The notes under the pieces are model-generated. The model saw only the letters and a list, made by a program, of their open reading frames with translations. It had not been told where the DNA came from and ran no database searches. Both the position numbers and the translations under genes were made by a program. This document shows positions 23,470 to 31,664 of a stretch of 64,000 nucleotides of DNA, piece after piece (the first letter of the stretch is position 1; each line of letters starts with the position of its first letter). Source of the stretch: JAWVFN01 sp963696625 (GTDB taxonomy: Bacteria; Actinomycetota; Thermoleophilia; Solirubrobacterales; 70-9); the NCBI GenBank assembly GCA_963696625.1, contig CAVOKZ010000047.1, positions 42,977 through 106,976 on the forward strand. Direction: 5' to 3'.

Positions 23470-24318
23470 CTAGAGCGCTTCGAGCGCCGCGACCATTTCG
23501 GCCGAGAGCTCCCCGCGCGCGACCGGCTCGGCCCAGCCGGTGAGGCTGACATCGAGCTCGGGAGAGACGTCGACCTGGAGCTCGCCGCCGTCGAGCTCGA
23601 CCGTGACGGGGCTGCTCGCCTTGCCGCTGAGCACGGCAGCCACCGCCGCACCCGAGGCGCCCGTCCCTGAGCTGAGCGTCTCTCCCACGCCGCGCTCGAA
23701 GATCCGGGCGCGCACATGGCCCGCGCGAACGTTGAAGAATGAGACGTTCGTGCGGTTCGGGAAGAGCTCGTGCCCCTCGATCTCGGGACCGACCCAGCCG
23801 AGGTCGAGCATGCGGAGCTCCTCGGGGTCGTCGACCTCGATCGCGCACTGGGGATTGCCGATCGACACGTGCTGGAAGGACCATTCGCGCCCGGCGGCCT
23901 CGAGCGTGCCCCTGCCGTCCGGAGCGCCCGAGGGGTAGTCGCCGGAAGTCGTGTTCGCCCTCCCCATCGCGATCGACGCCGTCCTCGCGGATGTCAGCGT
24001 CGGCGTCACCGGTCCGGCCATGGTGATGATCGAAAACGTCTCGTCCTCGGTCCAGCCGGAGCGCCGCAGGTAGAGCACCGCCTCGCGCGCCCCGTTGCCC
24101 GAGAGCTCGGCCTCCGAGCCGTCGGGGTTGAAGATCCGCAGCTCGGCGACGTAATCCGGGTCCTCGTGGGGCAACAGCAAGAGGATCCCGTCCGACCCCA
24201 CTCCGAAGTGGGGGTGACAGATGCGCCGAACGCGCTCAGGGGTGAGCTCGAACGGCAACGACGCCACTTCGACGATCAGGTAGTCGTTGCCCAGCGCCTG
24301 CCACTTCTCGAACTTCAC
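23470..24318 (-). CDS. dapF: Diaminopimelate epimerase homologue lacking both catalytic cysteines
   Basis: A 282-residue protein that aligns end to end with DapF: FEKWQALGNDYLIVE, HFGVGSDGILLL, FNPDGSEAELSGNGAR, SIGNPQCAIEVDD and RIFERGVGETLSSGTGAS. In characterised DapF, C73 (in CGNGAR) and C217 (in ACGSGA) are the two acid/base residues that interconvert LL- and meso-DAP. Here both positions are serine (S73 and S217), and E79 replaces the nearby second cysteine. The reading frame is intact. It may be inactive, have another activity, or use a different mechanism. ATG at 24318 overlaps the upstream gene by four bases. Confidence 0.85.
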   Translation of the reverse strand: MKFEKWQALGNDYLIVEVASLPFELTPERVRRICHPHFGVGSDGILLLLPHEDPDYVAELRIFNPDGSEAELSGNGAREAVLYLRRSGWTEDETFSIITMAGPVTPTLTSARTASIAMGRANTTSGDYPSGAPDGRGTLEAAGREWSFQHVSIGNPQCAIEVDDPEELRMLDLGWVGPEIEGHELFPNRTNVSFFNVRAGHVRARIFERGVGETLSSGTGASGAAVAAVLSGKASSPVTVELDGGELQVDVSPELDVSLTGWAEPVARGELSAEMVAALEAL

Positions 24319-24722
24319 CCGGTGACCTCCATCCCGGCACCGGCGAGCGCTTCGGCGCGATCGAAGTGAAAACTATGATGTGTCACCCGTTCCTCGTCAA
24401 AACGGAACGCGCAGAACACATCGGACTCGACCTTGATCCCGCTCGTTTCGCCCTCCGTCAGCCGGCGGAAGCGGACGAACGGGTTGGATCCTTCGGCGCG
24501 GGTTTCGACCACCTCGAGACTCTCGTTGCTCCACGAGTCCTTGAGGCGAGCGAATTGCCTGTGGATCTCCTCCCAGCCGTGCGAGTCCTCACCCTCGAGC
24601 CAGCCGTGTGGCGGGGTCACCTCTGCGTCGGGCCGGTACTCGCGCGCCATCCCCTCCCAGTCGTCTGCGTTCCAGGCGGCGGTTGCGCGCCCGACCGCCG
24701 CCAGCATCTGCTCTTCGTTCAT
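24315..24722 (-). CDS. SnoaL-like (NTF2-fold) protein
   Basis: A 135-residue NTF2-fold protein: MNEEQMLAAVGRATAAWNA, AREYRPDAEVTPPHGW, GWEEIHRQFARLKDSW and FRFDEERVTHHSFHFDR. ATG at 24722 is chosen because the longer open frame would run inside miaA. It sits between miaA and dapF and overlaps dapF by four bases, so it belongs to this operon. Ligand or reaction unknown. Confidence 0.75.
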   Translation of the reverse strand: MNEEQMLAAVGRATAAWNADDWEGMAREYRPDAEVTPPHGWLEGEDSHGWEEIHRQFARLKDSWSNESLEVVETRAEGSNPFVRFRRLTEGETSGIKVESDVFCAFRFDEERVTHHSFHFDRAEALAGAGMEVTG

Positions 24723-24771
24723 GTGCCGGGGACCTTCGGCGCCGGGGCGAGCGCGATTCGCTCCAAGTCGG

Positions 24772-25659
24772 TCACGCGGCGAGCATAGCCAGGATGCGGG
24801 CGGCGACTTCGGCGTCGCCGAGGTCGGTGCGGTCGATCGTCTCGACGTCCTCCATGCGCCGCATCCAGGTGAGCTGCCGCTTCGCGTAGCGGCGGTGGGC
24901 GGTCTTGACCGCGTCGAGATCACCGGCGAGAAACTCCTCGAAGCCGAGCGCAGCACGGGCGGTGCGGGACGCCCCGGCGGCGTCGGCGGCACGTGCCTCC
25001 TCCCCGGCCCCCGCCGCGGCCATCGCGTCGACCCGAGCGTCGATCCGCTCGGCGAGGACGTCGCGGTCGATCGTCAGGCCGACCAGCGTCGTCAGCACTC
25101 GCAGCCCCGCGGTCCAGACCCCCTCCCCGCCCCGCGGCGGCTCGATCCCGGCCCGCGCGAGCTCGGTCCGGCGCGCTATCCGCTTGCGGTCGTTCGGGTG
25201 GACCGTCGCCGCGAGTTCGGGGTCGAGCTCTGCGTGCATCGCCTCGGGCCCGCGCTCTTCGATCTCGCGCTCGACCTGCTCGCGGATCTCCGCCGGGACC
25301 GGCGGCCGCAGGTCGAGGTCGGTCAGGGCCGCGCGCAGGTAGAGCCCGGTCCCCCCGACGACGATCGGCCGCCGCCCCTCGGCGAGCAGGCTGTCGATCT
25401 CGGCGTGGGCGAGCTCGGCGAAGCGGCCGGCGCTGAACTCCTGCGTGAGGGGCACGAAGCTGAGCAGCCGGTGCTCGAGCCGCTCCCGCTCCTCAGGGTT
25501 CGCGGCGCCGCTCAGCGCCTCGAGCCCGGCATAGACCTGGATCGCGTCGCAGGAGACGGCGACCGGGTCCTCGCCCCGCTCACGCAGCGCTTTCGCGAGC
25601 GCGATCGCCACCCCCGTCTTGCCGACAGCCGTCGGTCCGAATATCGCGATCAGATTCAG
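24772..25659 (-). CDS. miaA: tRNA dimethylallyltransferase, probable CTG start
   Basis: A 295-residue MiaA, which prenylates A37 of tRNAs; the neighbouring MiaB then methylthiolates it. The ATP loop IFGPTAVGKTGVAIALA lies at codons 25644-25597, yet the first ATG/GTG/TTG in frame is GTG at 25611, inside the loop. CTG at 25659 (LNLIAIFGPTAVGKT) restores the full N-terminus and overlaps the miaB stop as CTGA (CTG at 25653 is an alternative). Other motifs: SCDAIQVYAGL, VGGTGLYLRA and KRQLTWMRRM. Translational coupling to miaB is inferred. Confidence 0.9.
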   Translation of the reverse strand: MNLIAIFGPTAVGKTGVAIALAKALRERGEDPVAVSCDAIQVYAGLEALSGAANPEERERLEHRLLSFVPLTQEFSAGRFAELAHAEIDSLLAEGRRPIVVGGTGLYLRAALTDLDLRPPVPAEIREQVEREIEERGPEAMHAELDPELAATVHPNDRKRIARRTELARAGIEPPRGGEGVWTAGLRVLTTLVGLTIDRDVLAERIDARVDAMAAAGAGEEARAADAAGASRTARAALGFEEFLAGDLDAVKTAHRRYAKRQLTWMRRMEDVETIDRTDLGDAEVAARILAMLAA

Positions 25660-26981
25660 GAGCTGCGGGTGAGCAGCCGCTCGGCGCCCGAGAGCGAGGT
25701 CGAGGTCGCGCCGCCGATCTCTACGCCAACCGTCTCGCCCGGGCTCGCCGTGCCCTCAAAGTGGACCGTCTTGTTGTGGCGGACGCGCCCGCGCAGGCGG
25801 CTCGGGTCGGTGCGCGAGGGCCCTTCGACGAGGACGTCCATCGTGCGCCCCACGAAACGCTCGGCGCGCTCGTGGGCGCGGCGCTGGACGAGCTCGACCA
25901 GCCGCTGCATGCGCTCGACCTTGACCGGATGCGGGAGCTGATCCTCGAGCTCGGCAGCCTCGGTCCCCCGCCGCGGCGAGAAGACGAAGGTGAAGGCGCC
26001 GTCGTAGCCGACCTCGTCGACGACCTCGAGCGTCTCGGCGAACTCGGCCTCGGTCTCGCCGGGGAAGCCGACGATGATGTCGGTGGTGATCGCGCAGTCG
26101 GGGACCATCTCGCGGATCAGCGCCACGCGGTCCATGTAGCGCTCGCGGTTGTAGGTGCGGCGCATGCGCTTGAGAACCGAGCTCGATCCGGACTGCAGCG
26201 GAAGGTGGATGTGCTCGCAGAGCGCCGGCAGCTCGGCGTGGGCCCGGATCACGTCCTCCTTCATGTCCTTGGGGTGCGGGCTCGTGTAGCGGATGCGTTC
26301 GATGCCCTCGATCGCGTCGATCCGAGTCAGCAGCTCGGCGAACGAGACCTTCGACTCGCGCGGCAGGTCACGCCCGTAGCTGTTGACGTTCTGGCCCAGC
26401 AGGGTGACCTCGGTGACCCCGTCGGCGGCCAGTAACTCCACCTCTGAAGCCAATTCCGACGGATCGCGGCTGACCTCGCGGCCCCGGGTCGACGGGACTA
26501 TGCAGTACGCACAGCGACAATTGCAGCCCTGGGAGATCTGCACCCACGCCTGGAAGTCGCGCTCGCGCTTCATCGGCAGGTGGCCGGAGACCTCCTCGAA
26601 CTCGAAATAGCCCTGGGCCGAGAGCGAGTCCGAGTTGAGGAACTCGGCGAGCCGGTGGATCTGGCCCGGCCCGAAGGCGACGTCGACGAACGGGAAACGG
26701 CGGAAGACCTCGTCCTTGACCGACTGCGCCCAGCAGCCGCCGACCCCGACGACCCGCGAGGGGTCCTCGGTCTTGAGGCGCTTGGCCTCGCCGAGGTGGG
26801 CGATGAAGCGGTTGTCCGCCGACTCGCGGATCGAGCAGGTGTTGAAGAGGATCAGGTCGGCCTCGGCGCGCTCGGCGCACTCCTCGTAGCCGAGCGAGTC
26901 GAGCATGCCCTTCATCCGCTCGGAGTCGTGCTCGTTCATCTGGCACCCGAAGGTGGTCACGTGGTAGCGGCGCGCCGTCAT
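25656..26981 (-). CDS. miaB: tRNA-2-methylthio-N6-dimethylallyladenosine synthase
   Basis: A 441-residue radical-SAM methylthiotransferase. The N-terminal domain has three iron-sulfur cysteines (TFGCQMNEHDSE, FNTCSIRESA, VGGCWAQ). The radical-SAM cluster is CNCRCAYC (the CxxxCxxC ligands at about 153, 157 and 160). A C-terminal TRAM-like region follows (LVEGPSRTDPSRLRGR). ATG at 26981 is preferred over TTG at 26990, as it is seven bases after TACATT and gives the usual start MTARRYHVTTFG. It is coupled to miaA by a CTGA overlap. Confidence 0.95.
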   Translation of the reverse strand: MTARRYHVTTFGCQMNEHDSERMKGMLDSLGYEECAERAEADLILFNTCSIRESADNRFIAHLGEAKRLKTEDPSRVVGVGGCWAQSVKDEVFRRFPFVDVAFGPGQIHRLAEFLNSDSLSAQGYFEFEEVSGHLPMKRERDFQAWVQISQGCNCRCAYCIVPSTRGREVSRDPSELASEVELLAADGVTEVTLLGQNVNSYGRDLPRESKVSFAELLTRIDAIEGIERIRYTSPHPKDMKEDVIRAHAELPALCEHIHLPLQSGSSSVLKRMRRTYNRERYMDRVALIREMVPDCAITTDIIVGFPGETEAEFAETLEVVDEVGYDGAFTFVFSPRRGTEAAELEDQLPHPVKVERMQRLVELVQRRAHERAERFVGRTMDVLVEGPSRTDPSRLRGRVRHNKTVHFEGTASPGETVGVEIGGATSTSLSGAERLLTRSS

Positions 26982-27006
26982 CGCGCCCAATGTAGCTCAG
27001 CGGCGA

Positions 27007-27279
27007 CTAATGCCTCCGCGCGTTGACGATCTGCTGGACCCGGCTGTGCGAGAGGCCGGCGGCACGTGCAACCGAGCGGTAACTGCCGCCGGCCCGCACG
27101 GCGTCGACGACGGAGCGGTCACGGGCCACGCGTGCCGCCTCGACGCTCTCCTTGATCTCGCGTAGCGCCCGCCGATAGGCGAGCCCGGCGCCGATGCGGT
27201 CGAGCCAGACCCGCTCCCGGGCGCTTTCGTAGCGCCGCTGCGCTTCGGCCAGCAGGTCATCAGAGGTGGCCACGAGCAT
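27007..27279 (-). CDS. Small helix-turn-helix protein
   Basis: A protein of about 90 residues: a long N-terminal helix (LLAEAQRRYESARERVWLD) and a C-terminal helix-turn-helix (GGSYRSVARAAGLSHSRVQQIV). The motif is typical of short actinobacterial DNA-binding proteins. ATG at 27279 abuts a perfect inverted repeat. GTG at 27273 is seven bases after TATACA and is equally likely as a leaderless start. It is divergent from a secreted-protein gene, and I infer it represses itself and possibly that gene through the repeat. Confidence 0.7.
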   Translation of the reverse strand: MLVATSDDLLAEAQRRYESARERVWLDRIGAGLAYRRALREIKESVEAARVARDRSVVDAVRAGGSYRSVARAAGLSHSRVQQIVNARRH

Positions 27280-27310
27280 CTGTATAGCATCTAGTAATTC
27301 GGCTATACAG
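27280..27310. promoter_or_regulatory. Perfect 9-bp inverted repeat operator between divergent genes
   Basis: CTGTATAGC (27280-27288) and GCTATACAG (27302-27310) form a perfect dyad with a 13-bp spacer. Each arm contains a TATACA/TATAGC -10-like hexamer, so a bound dimer would block both promoters. The adjacent helix-turn-helix gene is the obvious candidate binder. Confidence 0.65.
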
Positions 27311-27355
27311 GCAGAGCGTAACCACCCCGATGCCCGCGACGCTTTTAGAGCAGCG

Positions 27356-27736
27356 ATGAAAGCGAACCGCACCACAATCGCGATCTGCGCCCTGGCGCTC
27401 GGCGTCTGCGCGGCTGTGCTCGCGCCGGCGGTCTCACAGGCGCACAAGAAGCGTTACGCGACCACCGTCACCGCCGCAGTGCAGAACAAGAACATGGTCG
27501 ACGGCCAGGTGCTCTCGGTCCCCCGCTGCATCGCCGGCCGCATCGTGCTGGTCTACGGGCCGACCGGGGCGCTCGAGGACACGACGGCTTCGGACGCGAC
27601 GGGCAAGTGGCACGTCAACAACAAGAACCTGTTGACCGGCACTCACACGGTCGTCGTCAAGCGCAAGGTGCTGCGCAAGAACCGCCGCCACAAGCACATC
27701 TGCCGGGCCGGGACGACGACCTTCAGTATTACTTGA
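27356..27736 (+). CDS. Secreted small beta-rich protein
   Basis: A 126-residue exported protein. The signal peptide TTIAICALALGVCAAVLAPAV ends near residue 29 (VSQA). The mature part starts HKKRYATTVTAAV and has a GRIVLVYGPTGALEDTTAS strand pair, like small Ig- or CNA-B-like modules, and a basic tail (KRKVLRKNRRHKH). ATG at 27356 is the start directly before the signal peptide. It faces the helix-turn-helix gene across the operator and ends 8 bases inside the convergent cupredoxin gene. Function unknown. Confidence 0.65.
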   Translation: MKANRTTIAICALALGVCAAVLAPAVSQAHKKRYATTVTAAVQNKNMVDGQVLSVPRCIAGRIVLVYGPTGALEDTTASDATGKWHVNNKNLLTGTHTVVVKRKVLRKNRRHKHICRAGTTTFSIT

Positions 27737-28346
27737 CGGTCAGTTCGCCTTCCATGCCGTTCTCGGCGTGGCCGGGGACGGTGCAGAAGAAGACGTAAGT
27801 CCCCGGCTCGAGCTTGGCAGTGACCTCGAAGGCGTCGTTGGCGCCGATCTGGCTCTCCTCGATGATGTCGTCGAGGCTGGTGCCGATCGCGATGCTGTGG
27901 GGCACCGGCGAGGGGTTGTCGTAGTCGAGCTTGATGTTGCCGGCCTTGGCCTCGAGCGTCGCCGGCTCGAAGGAGAGCGCGCCACTCTCCGGTGAGCTGA
28001 CCTTCAGCGTCTCCGTCGGCCCCGGGGCGGAGGTAACCGGCGATGGAGCTGGAGCGCCCGAGGTTCCGGCCGCGTCGGGGCTGTCCGCCGCCTGGACGCC
28101 GGTCTCCTTGCCCTGCGCGAGCGCCTCCTTCGCCGCCTCTGAGTTGTGCTCGCGCTCCTCGGGGTTCGCCTCGGCGTTGAGCACCGCGAAGGTCGCCGTC
28201 GCGACGACCAGCACCGTGAACAGCGGCACCAGAACCCGGAACATGGCGGGCGAGGGGAAGTCCTTGTTGCGGAGCCCCGCCGCAGCCAGCGCCAGCGCGG
28301 CGAGGATCAGCGTGATCCCCAGAACGTAGAAAAGGGTCTTCTCCAT
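27729..28346 (-). CDS. Membrane-anchored cupredoxin
   Basis: A 205-residue protein with two N-terminal membrane helices (about 5-24 and 36-57), a Pro/Ala/Ser linker and a plastocyanin-like copper domain. The type I copper ligands are visible: His in PVPHSIAIG and Cys, His and Met in FFCTVPGHAENGM. It should transfer electrons outside the membrane or handle copper, perhaps near a terminal oxidase. No redox partner gene is adjacent. Confidence 0.85.
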   Translation of the reverse strand: MEKTLFYVLGITLILAALALAAAGLRNKDFPSPAMFRVLVPLFTVLVVATATFAVLNAEANPEEREHNSEAAKEALAQGKETGVQAADSPDAAGTSGAPAPSPVTSAPGPTETLKVSSPESGALSFEPATLEAKAGNIKLDYDNPSPVPHSIAIGTSLDDIIEESQIGANDAFEVTAKLEPGTYVFFCTVPGHAENGMEGELTVK

Positions 28347-28378
28347 ACGGCCGTGATCCTATCCAGTTACTCGCGCGG

Positions 28379-28831
28379 CTAAGCGGCCCGTGCACGGCGC
28401 GAGATCACCTCGTAGGCCGTCTCGTAGGCATAGCCGCGCCGGGTGAGGAAGGCGAGCGCCCGCGAGCGCTCGGCCTCGGTCTCGAGCGGCTTGGCCCCCG
28501 AGTCGAGCAGCCCTACGGCGCGCTCGAGCTCCGCTTCGTATGGCTCCCCGGCGAGCGCAGCCTCGACGTGTTCGGAGGCGACGCCGCGCCTGGCGAGGGT
28601 CTCGCGGATGCGCTCGGCGCCCCAGCCCGCGAGCTGGCGCTTGTCCTCGGCGAAGCGCACCGCGAACGAGGCGTCGTCGAGGCCGCCCGAGGAGATCAGC
28701 CGCGAGATCACCTCCTCCAGCTCCTCCTCCCCCACTCCGCGCTCGCGAAGCCAGGCGCTCATCTCGGACTCGGTCCGCTCCTTGCGCCCCAATGCCTGCA
28801 GTGCCAGGGCCATGCCGTCCTTGTCGGACAA
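28379..28831 (-). CDS. recX: RecA regulatory protein RecX
   Basis: A 150-residue helical RecX with tandem three-helix motifs (RKERTESEMSAWLRERG, GLDDASFAVRFAEDKRQLAGWG, RRGYAYETAYEVISRR). RecX caps or inhibits RecA filaments. It starts (TTG at 28831, or ATG at 28813) within a few bases of the recA stop, so it is co-transcribed and probably shares SOS control. Confidence 0.92.
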   Translation of the reverse strand: MSDKDGMALALQALGRKERTESEMSAWLRERGVGEEELEEVISRLISSGGLDDASFAVRFAEDKRQLAGWGAERIRETLARRGVASEHVEAALAGEPYEAELERAVGLLDSGAKPLETEAERSRALAFLTRRGYAYETAYEVISRRARAA

Positions 28832-28836
28832 GCCGC

Positions 28837-30078
28837 CTAGGCGGCCTTCTTGGCCCCGGTCGCGGCCTCGGCGGGCGCCTGCTTCTCGGCGGGCTTGGCC
28901 TCGGCCTTCTGGGCCGCCTTCGGCGCGGCCTTCTTCGGCTCCTCGGCGGGCGGGGTCTCGGCCTTCGGCGGCTCAGCCTGCGGCTCCGCGGCCGGCGCAT
29001 CGGCGACCGCGTCGGGAACCGCGCGCACGACCTTCGGCTCGGGCGCGTCGGGCGCCTCCGAGGCGAGCTTGGCGTAGATCTTCTTCTCCAGCTCGTTCGC
29101 GACCTCGGGGTTCTGGCGCAGGTACTCCTTGGAGTTGTTGCGCCCCTGGCCGAGCCTCAGGTCGCCGTAGGAGAAGAACGAACCCGACTTCTGGACCAGG
29201 TTGTTCTCGATCCCGAGGTCGAGCAGGCAGCCCTCCTGAGAGATGCCGGCGCCGTACTCGATGTCGAACTCGGCGAGCTTGAATGGCGGCGCGACCTTGT
29301 TCTTGACCACCTTGACGCGGACCCGGTTGCCGACCGCCTCGGTGCCCTCCTTGAGGGTCTCGATGCGGCGCAGGTCGAGGCGCTGGGAGGAATAGAACTT
29401 GAGCGCCCGGCCGCCCGGCTGGGTCTCCGGCGAGCCGAAGCTGACGCCGATCTTCTCGCGGATCTGGTTGGTGAACAGGCAGACCGTGTTGGCGCGGCTG
29501 AGGTTGCCGGCGAGCTTGCGCAGCGCCTGCGACATCAACCTGGCCTGGAGGCCGACGTGGGAGTCGCCGATCTGGCCCTCGAGCTCGACCTTCGGGGTCA
29601 GCGCCGCGACCGAGTCGACGGCGACGAGATCGACGGCGCCGGAGCGCACGAGGATGTCGACGATCTCGAGCGCCTGCTCGCCGTGATCGGGCTGGGAGAC
29701 GAGCAGCTCGTCGGTGTCGACGCCGATTCGACGGGCGTAGATCGGGTCGATCGCGTGCTCGGTGTCGACGAAGGCGCAGACGCCGCCCTTCGCCTGGGCC
29801 TCGGCGATGATGTGGTAGACGAGCGTCGTCTTGCCCGAGGACTCCGGGCCGAAGATCTCGACGATGCGCCCGCGCGGCACGCCGCCGACGCCCAGCGCGA
29901 GGTCGAGCGAGAGCGCCCCGGTCGGGATCGCCTCGACGTCCATGCCGTGGTTGTCGCCGAGCCGCATCAGGGACCCCGCTCCGAATTCCTTCTCGATCTG
30001 CGACACGGCGGCCGCGAGCGCCGCGTCGCGCTGCTTGGCGTCCTTGTTGCCGTTGCCGTTGGTCTTTGCGTCTGCCAT
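28837..30078 (-). CDS. recA: Recombinase RecA with long A/P/K-rich tail
   Basis: A 413-residue RecA, the ATP-dependent strand-exchange protein and SOS coprotease. Walker A is GPESSGKTT (77-85), and the core is standard up to EVANELEKKIYAKL. About 75 residues of Ala/Pro/Glu/Lys-rich tail then follow (PPKAETPPAEEPKKAAPKAA), longer than the acidic tail of model RecA proteins. ATG at 30078 is preferred over GTG at 30087 because GAGGAG lies eight bases before it and overlaps the GTG. A LexA-type SOS box lies 106 bp upstream. Confidence 0.97.
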   Translation of the reverse strand: MADAKTNGNGNKDAKQRDAALAAAVSQIEKEFGAGSLMRLGDNHGMDVEAIPTGALSLDLALGVGGVPRGRIVEIFGPESSGKTTLVYHIIAEAQAKGGVCAFVDTEHAIDPIYARRIGVDTDELLVSQPDHGEQALEIVDILVRSGAVDLVAVDSVAALTPKVELEGQIGDSHVGLQARLMSQALRKLAGNLSRANTVCLFTNQIREKIGVSFGSPETQPGGRALKFYSSQRLDLRRIETLKEGTEAVGNRVRVKVVKNKVAPPFKLAEFDIEYGAGISQEGCLLDLGIENNLVQKSGSFFSYGDLRLGQGRNNSKEYLRQNPEVANELEKKIYAKLASEAPDAPEPKVVRAVPDAVADAPAAEPQAEPPKAETPPAEEPKKAAPKAAQKAEAKPAEKQAPAEAATGAKKAA

Positions 30079-30095
30079 TGAATTCACTCCTCGGA

Positions 30096-30689
30096 TCAGG
30101 GTTTGAGCTCCAGTTGCGCCAGCGACTCGTACTCGGCGCCTTGCGGCCGGAGATGAGAACGGTAGAGAGACAGTCGGACGGCATCGAACACACGTTCGAA
30201 ACCCTCCGGGAGCGGCCCGGGCGGCGTTTCGACCGCCGCCGGCCGCTTGGAACCACGCTTTTCGCGCTTGACCCGCGCGACTGTCAGGTGCGGCCAGAAG
30301 GGGCGCTTCTCGGGCTTGTAGAAGCCGGCCGCCGCAAGCGAGCCTGATACCTGCCCCTGAAGCGCGACCGTGTCGGGGCTGTCCGCCTCGATCGCGAACA
30401 GCCGCGGGTGTCTGCCGCGCGGAACCCCGACGGGCTCAGGGCGGAGCTCCAGCACCGGCGCCCGGCCGTCGCCGACGAGCGCCGCCCCGGCGATCTCCTC
30501 GATCTGCTTCTCGGGGTGGTAGCCGAGGAAGGCGAGCGTCAGATGGAGGGTCTCGGGGCGCATCGGCCGCAGCGCCGGGTCGCTCAGCGCCTGCTCTTGC
30601 CAGGCCACGAGCGCGTCCCGGACGCCGTCCGGGATGTCGAGCGCGACGAAGAGCCGAGCTCGCGGCGTGCCGAGCCTTTCCTTGGCCAT
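30096..30689 (-). CDS. thpR: RNA 2',3'-cyclic phosphodiesterase (2H family)
   Basis: A 197-residue 2H phosphoesterase that opens 2',3'-cyclic phosphates (LigT/ThpR family). Both catalytic HxTx motifs are present: LHLTLAFLG and HLTVARVK. RLFVALDIPDGVRDAL is the typical N-terminus. ATG at 30689 is six bases after TAGGTT, suggesting a leaderless message. Its 3' end is 17 bases from recA and contains the recA SOS box, so thpR and recA may be partly co-transcribed. Confidence 0.9.
   Translation of the reverse strand: MAKERLGTPRARLFVALDIPDGVRDALVAWQEQALSDPALRPMRPETLHLTLAFLGYHPEKQIEEIAGAALVGDGRAPVLELRPEPVGVPRGRHPRLFAIEADSPDTVALQGQVSGSLAAAGFYKPEKRPFWPHLTVARVKREKRGSKRPAAVETPPGPLPEGFERVFDAVRLSLYRSHLRPQGAEYESLAQLELKP
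30184..30199 (-). promoter_or_regulatory. LexA/SOS box for recA
   Basis: TCGAACACACGTTCGA is a perfect palindrome-flanked match to the actinobacterial SOS consensus (TCGAAC, four bases, GTTCGA). It lies inside the 3' part of thpR, 106 bp before the recA start, which is a normal distance for a recA promoter. Confidence 0.75.
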
Positions 30690-30781
30690 GGCGACAACCT
30701 AGGACGACAAAGCCTGCGCATTTCGGGCCATCTGCAAGGAGTCGCGAGACGAACCCGCACGATGGGCGGGATACTGGCGCC

Positions 30782-31664
30782 GTGAGCACCGCCGCCCCGG
30801 CCCAGATCGAAGGCGTCGAGCACAAGTACGCGGACCTGCCGGACTTCCGCGTTCACTACGCCGAGGCGGGAGACCCCTCCGCCGACCCCATCCTCCTGCT
30901 TCACGGCTGGCCCCAGCACTGGTACGAGTGGCACGAGGTCATCCCGCCGCTGGCGGCCGCCGGCTACCGCGTCCTCGCGCCGGACCTGCGCGGTTTCGGC
31001 TGGAGCGGCGCCCCCGACGGCCCCTACAGCCCGGAAGTCTTCGCGAGCGACCAGGTGGCGCTGCTCGACGCGCTGGACATCGACACCGCCAAGGTCGCGG
31101 GCCACGACTGGGGCGGCTACACGAGCGTCTTGCTCGCCGCCCTGCACGGTGACCGGTTCGCGCGCGCCGTCTGCTTCAACGCACCTCACCTCTGGCCCAA
31201 CGTCACCCCGTCGGTCGCCCTGGAAACCTGGCGCCTCTGGTACGTCGCGCTCAACGCAACCGGTTTCACAGCCCCGCTGATGGCATGGTCGGGCCGCTGG
31301 ATCGCCTCCCACGGCCACGGCGTCAGTCCCTTCACCCCCGAGGAGGTCAGGCTCTACACGGGGCAGTTCGCCACCCCGGACGGCGCCCGCACGACCAAGC
31401 GCCTCTACCGCGACTACCTGCGCCGGTTCCTGCGCGCGGGCCGCGGCAAGGCCCCGGCGGAGCGCCTCGAAGCCCCCACGCTGATCGTCTTCGGCGAGGA
31501 CGACCTGTACGTATCCCGCAAGCTCGCCGAGCCTCCGCGCGAGGACCGGGGCCCGCTCGAAGTCGAGTTCATCCCGGGCGCCGGCCACTTCATCGTCAAC
31601 GAGCGGCCGGAAGCTCGCCGCCGAGAAGATTCTCCACCACTTCAAGAAGGAGGCAGATAAGTGA
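30782..31664 (+). CDS. Alpha/beta-hydrolase (epoxide hydrolase-like), C-terminal frameshift
   Basis: A hydrolase of about 293 residues. The oxyanion motif is LLHGWPQHWYEW, the nucleophile is an aspartate in GHDWGGYTS, the acid lies in GEDDLYV and the histidine in PGAGHFIVNE. The Asp nucleophile fits epoxide hydrolases and haloalkane dehalogenases. At 31611-31612 one extra A shifts the frame. Removing it gives RPELAAEKILHHFKKEADK with TGA at 31662, overlapping the next gene as GTGA. As written, the product ends at 31660 with an unnatural tail. GTG at 30782 is six bases after GATACT. Confidence 0.8.

Noticed and set aside
21202..23670. An 822-codon open frame opposite hflX and dapL
   Set aside because: It is antisense to two well-supported genes. 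Its translation is a low-complexity mix of Arg, Val, Glu and Leu produced by GC-rich codon bias, with no domain.
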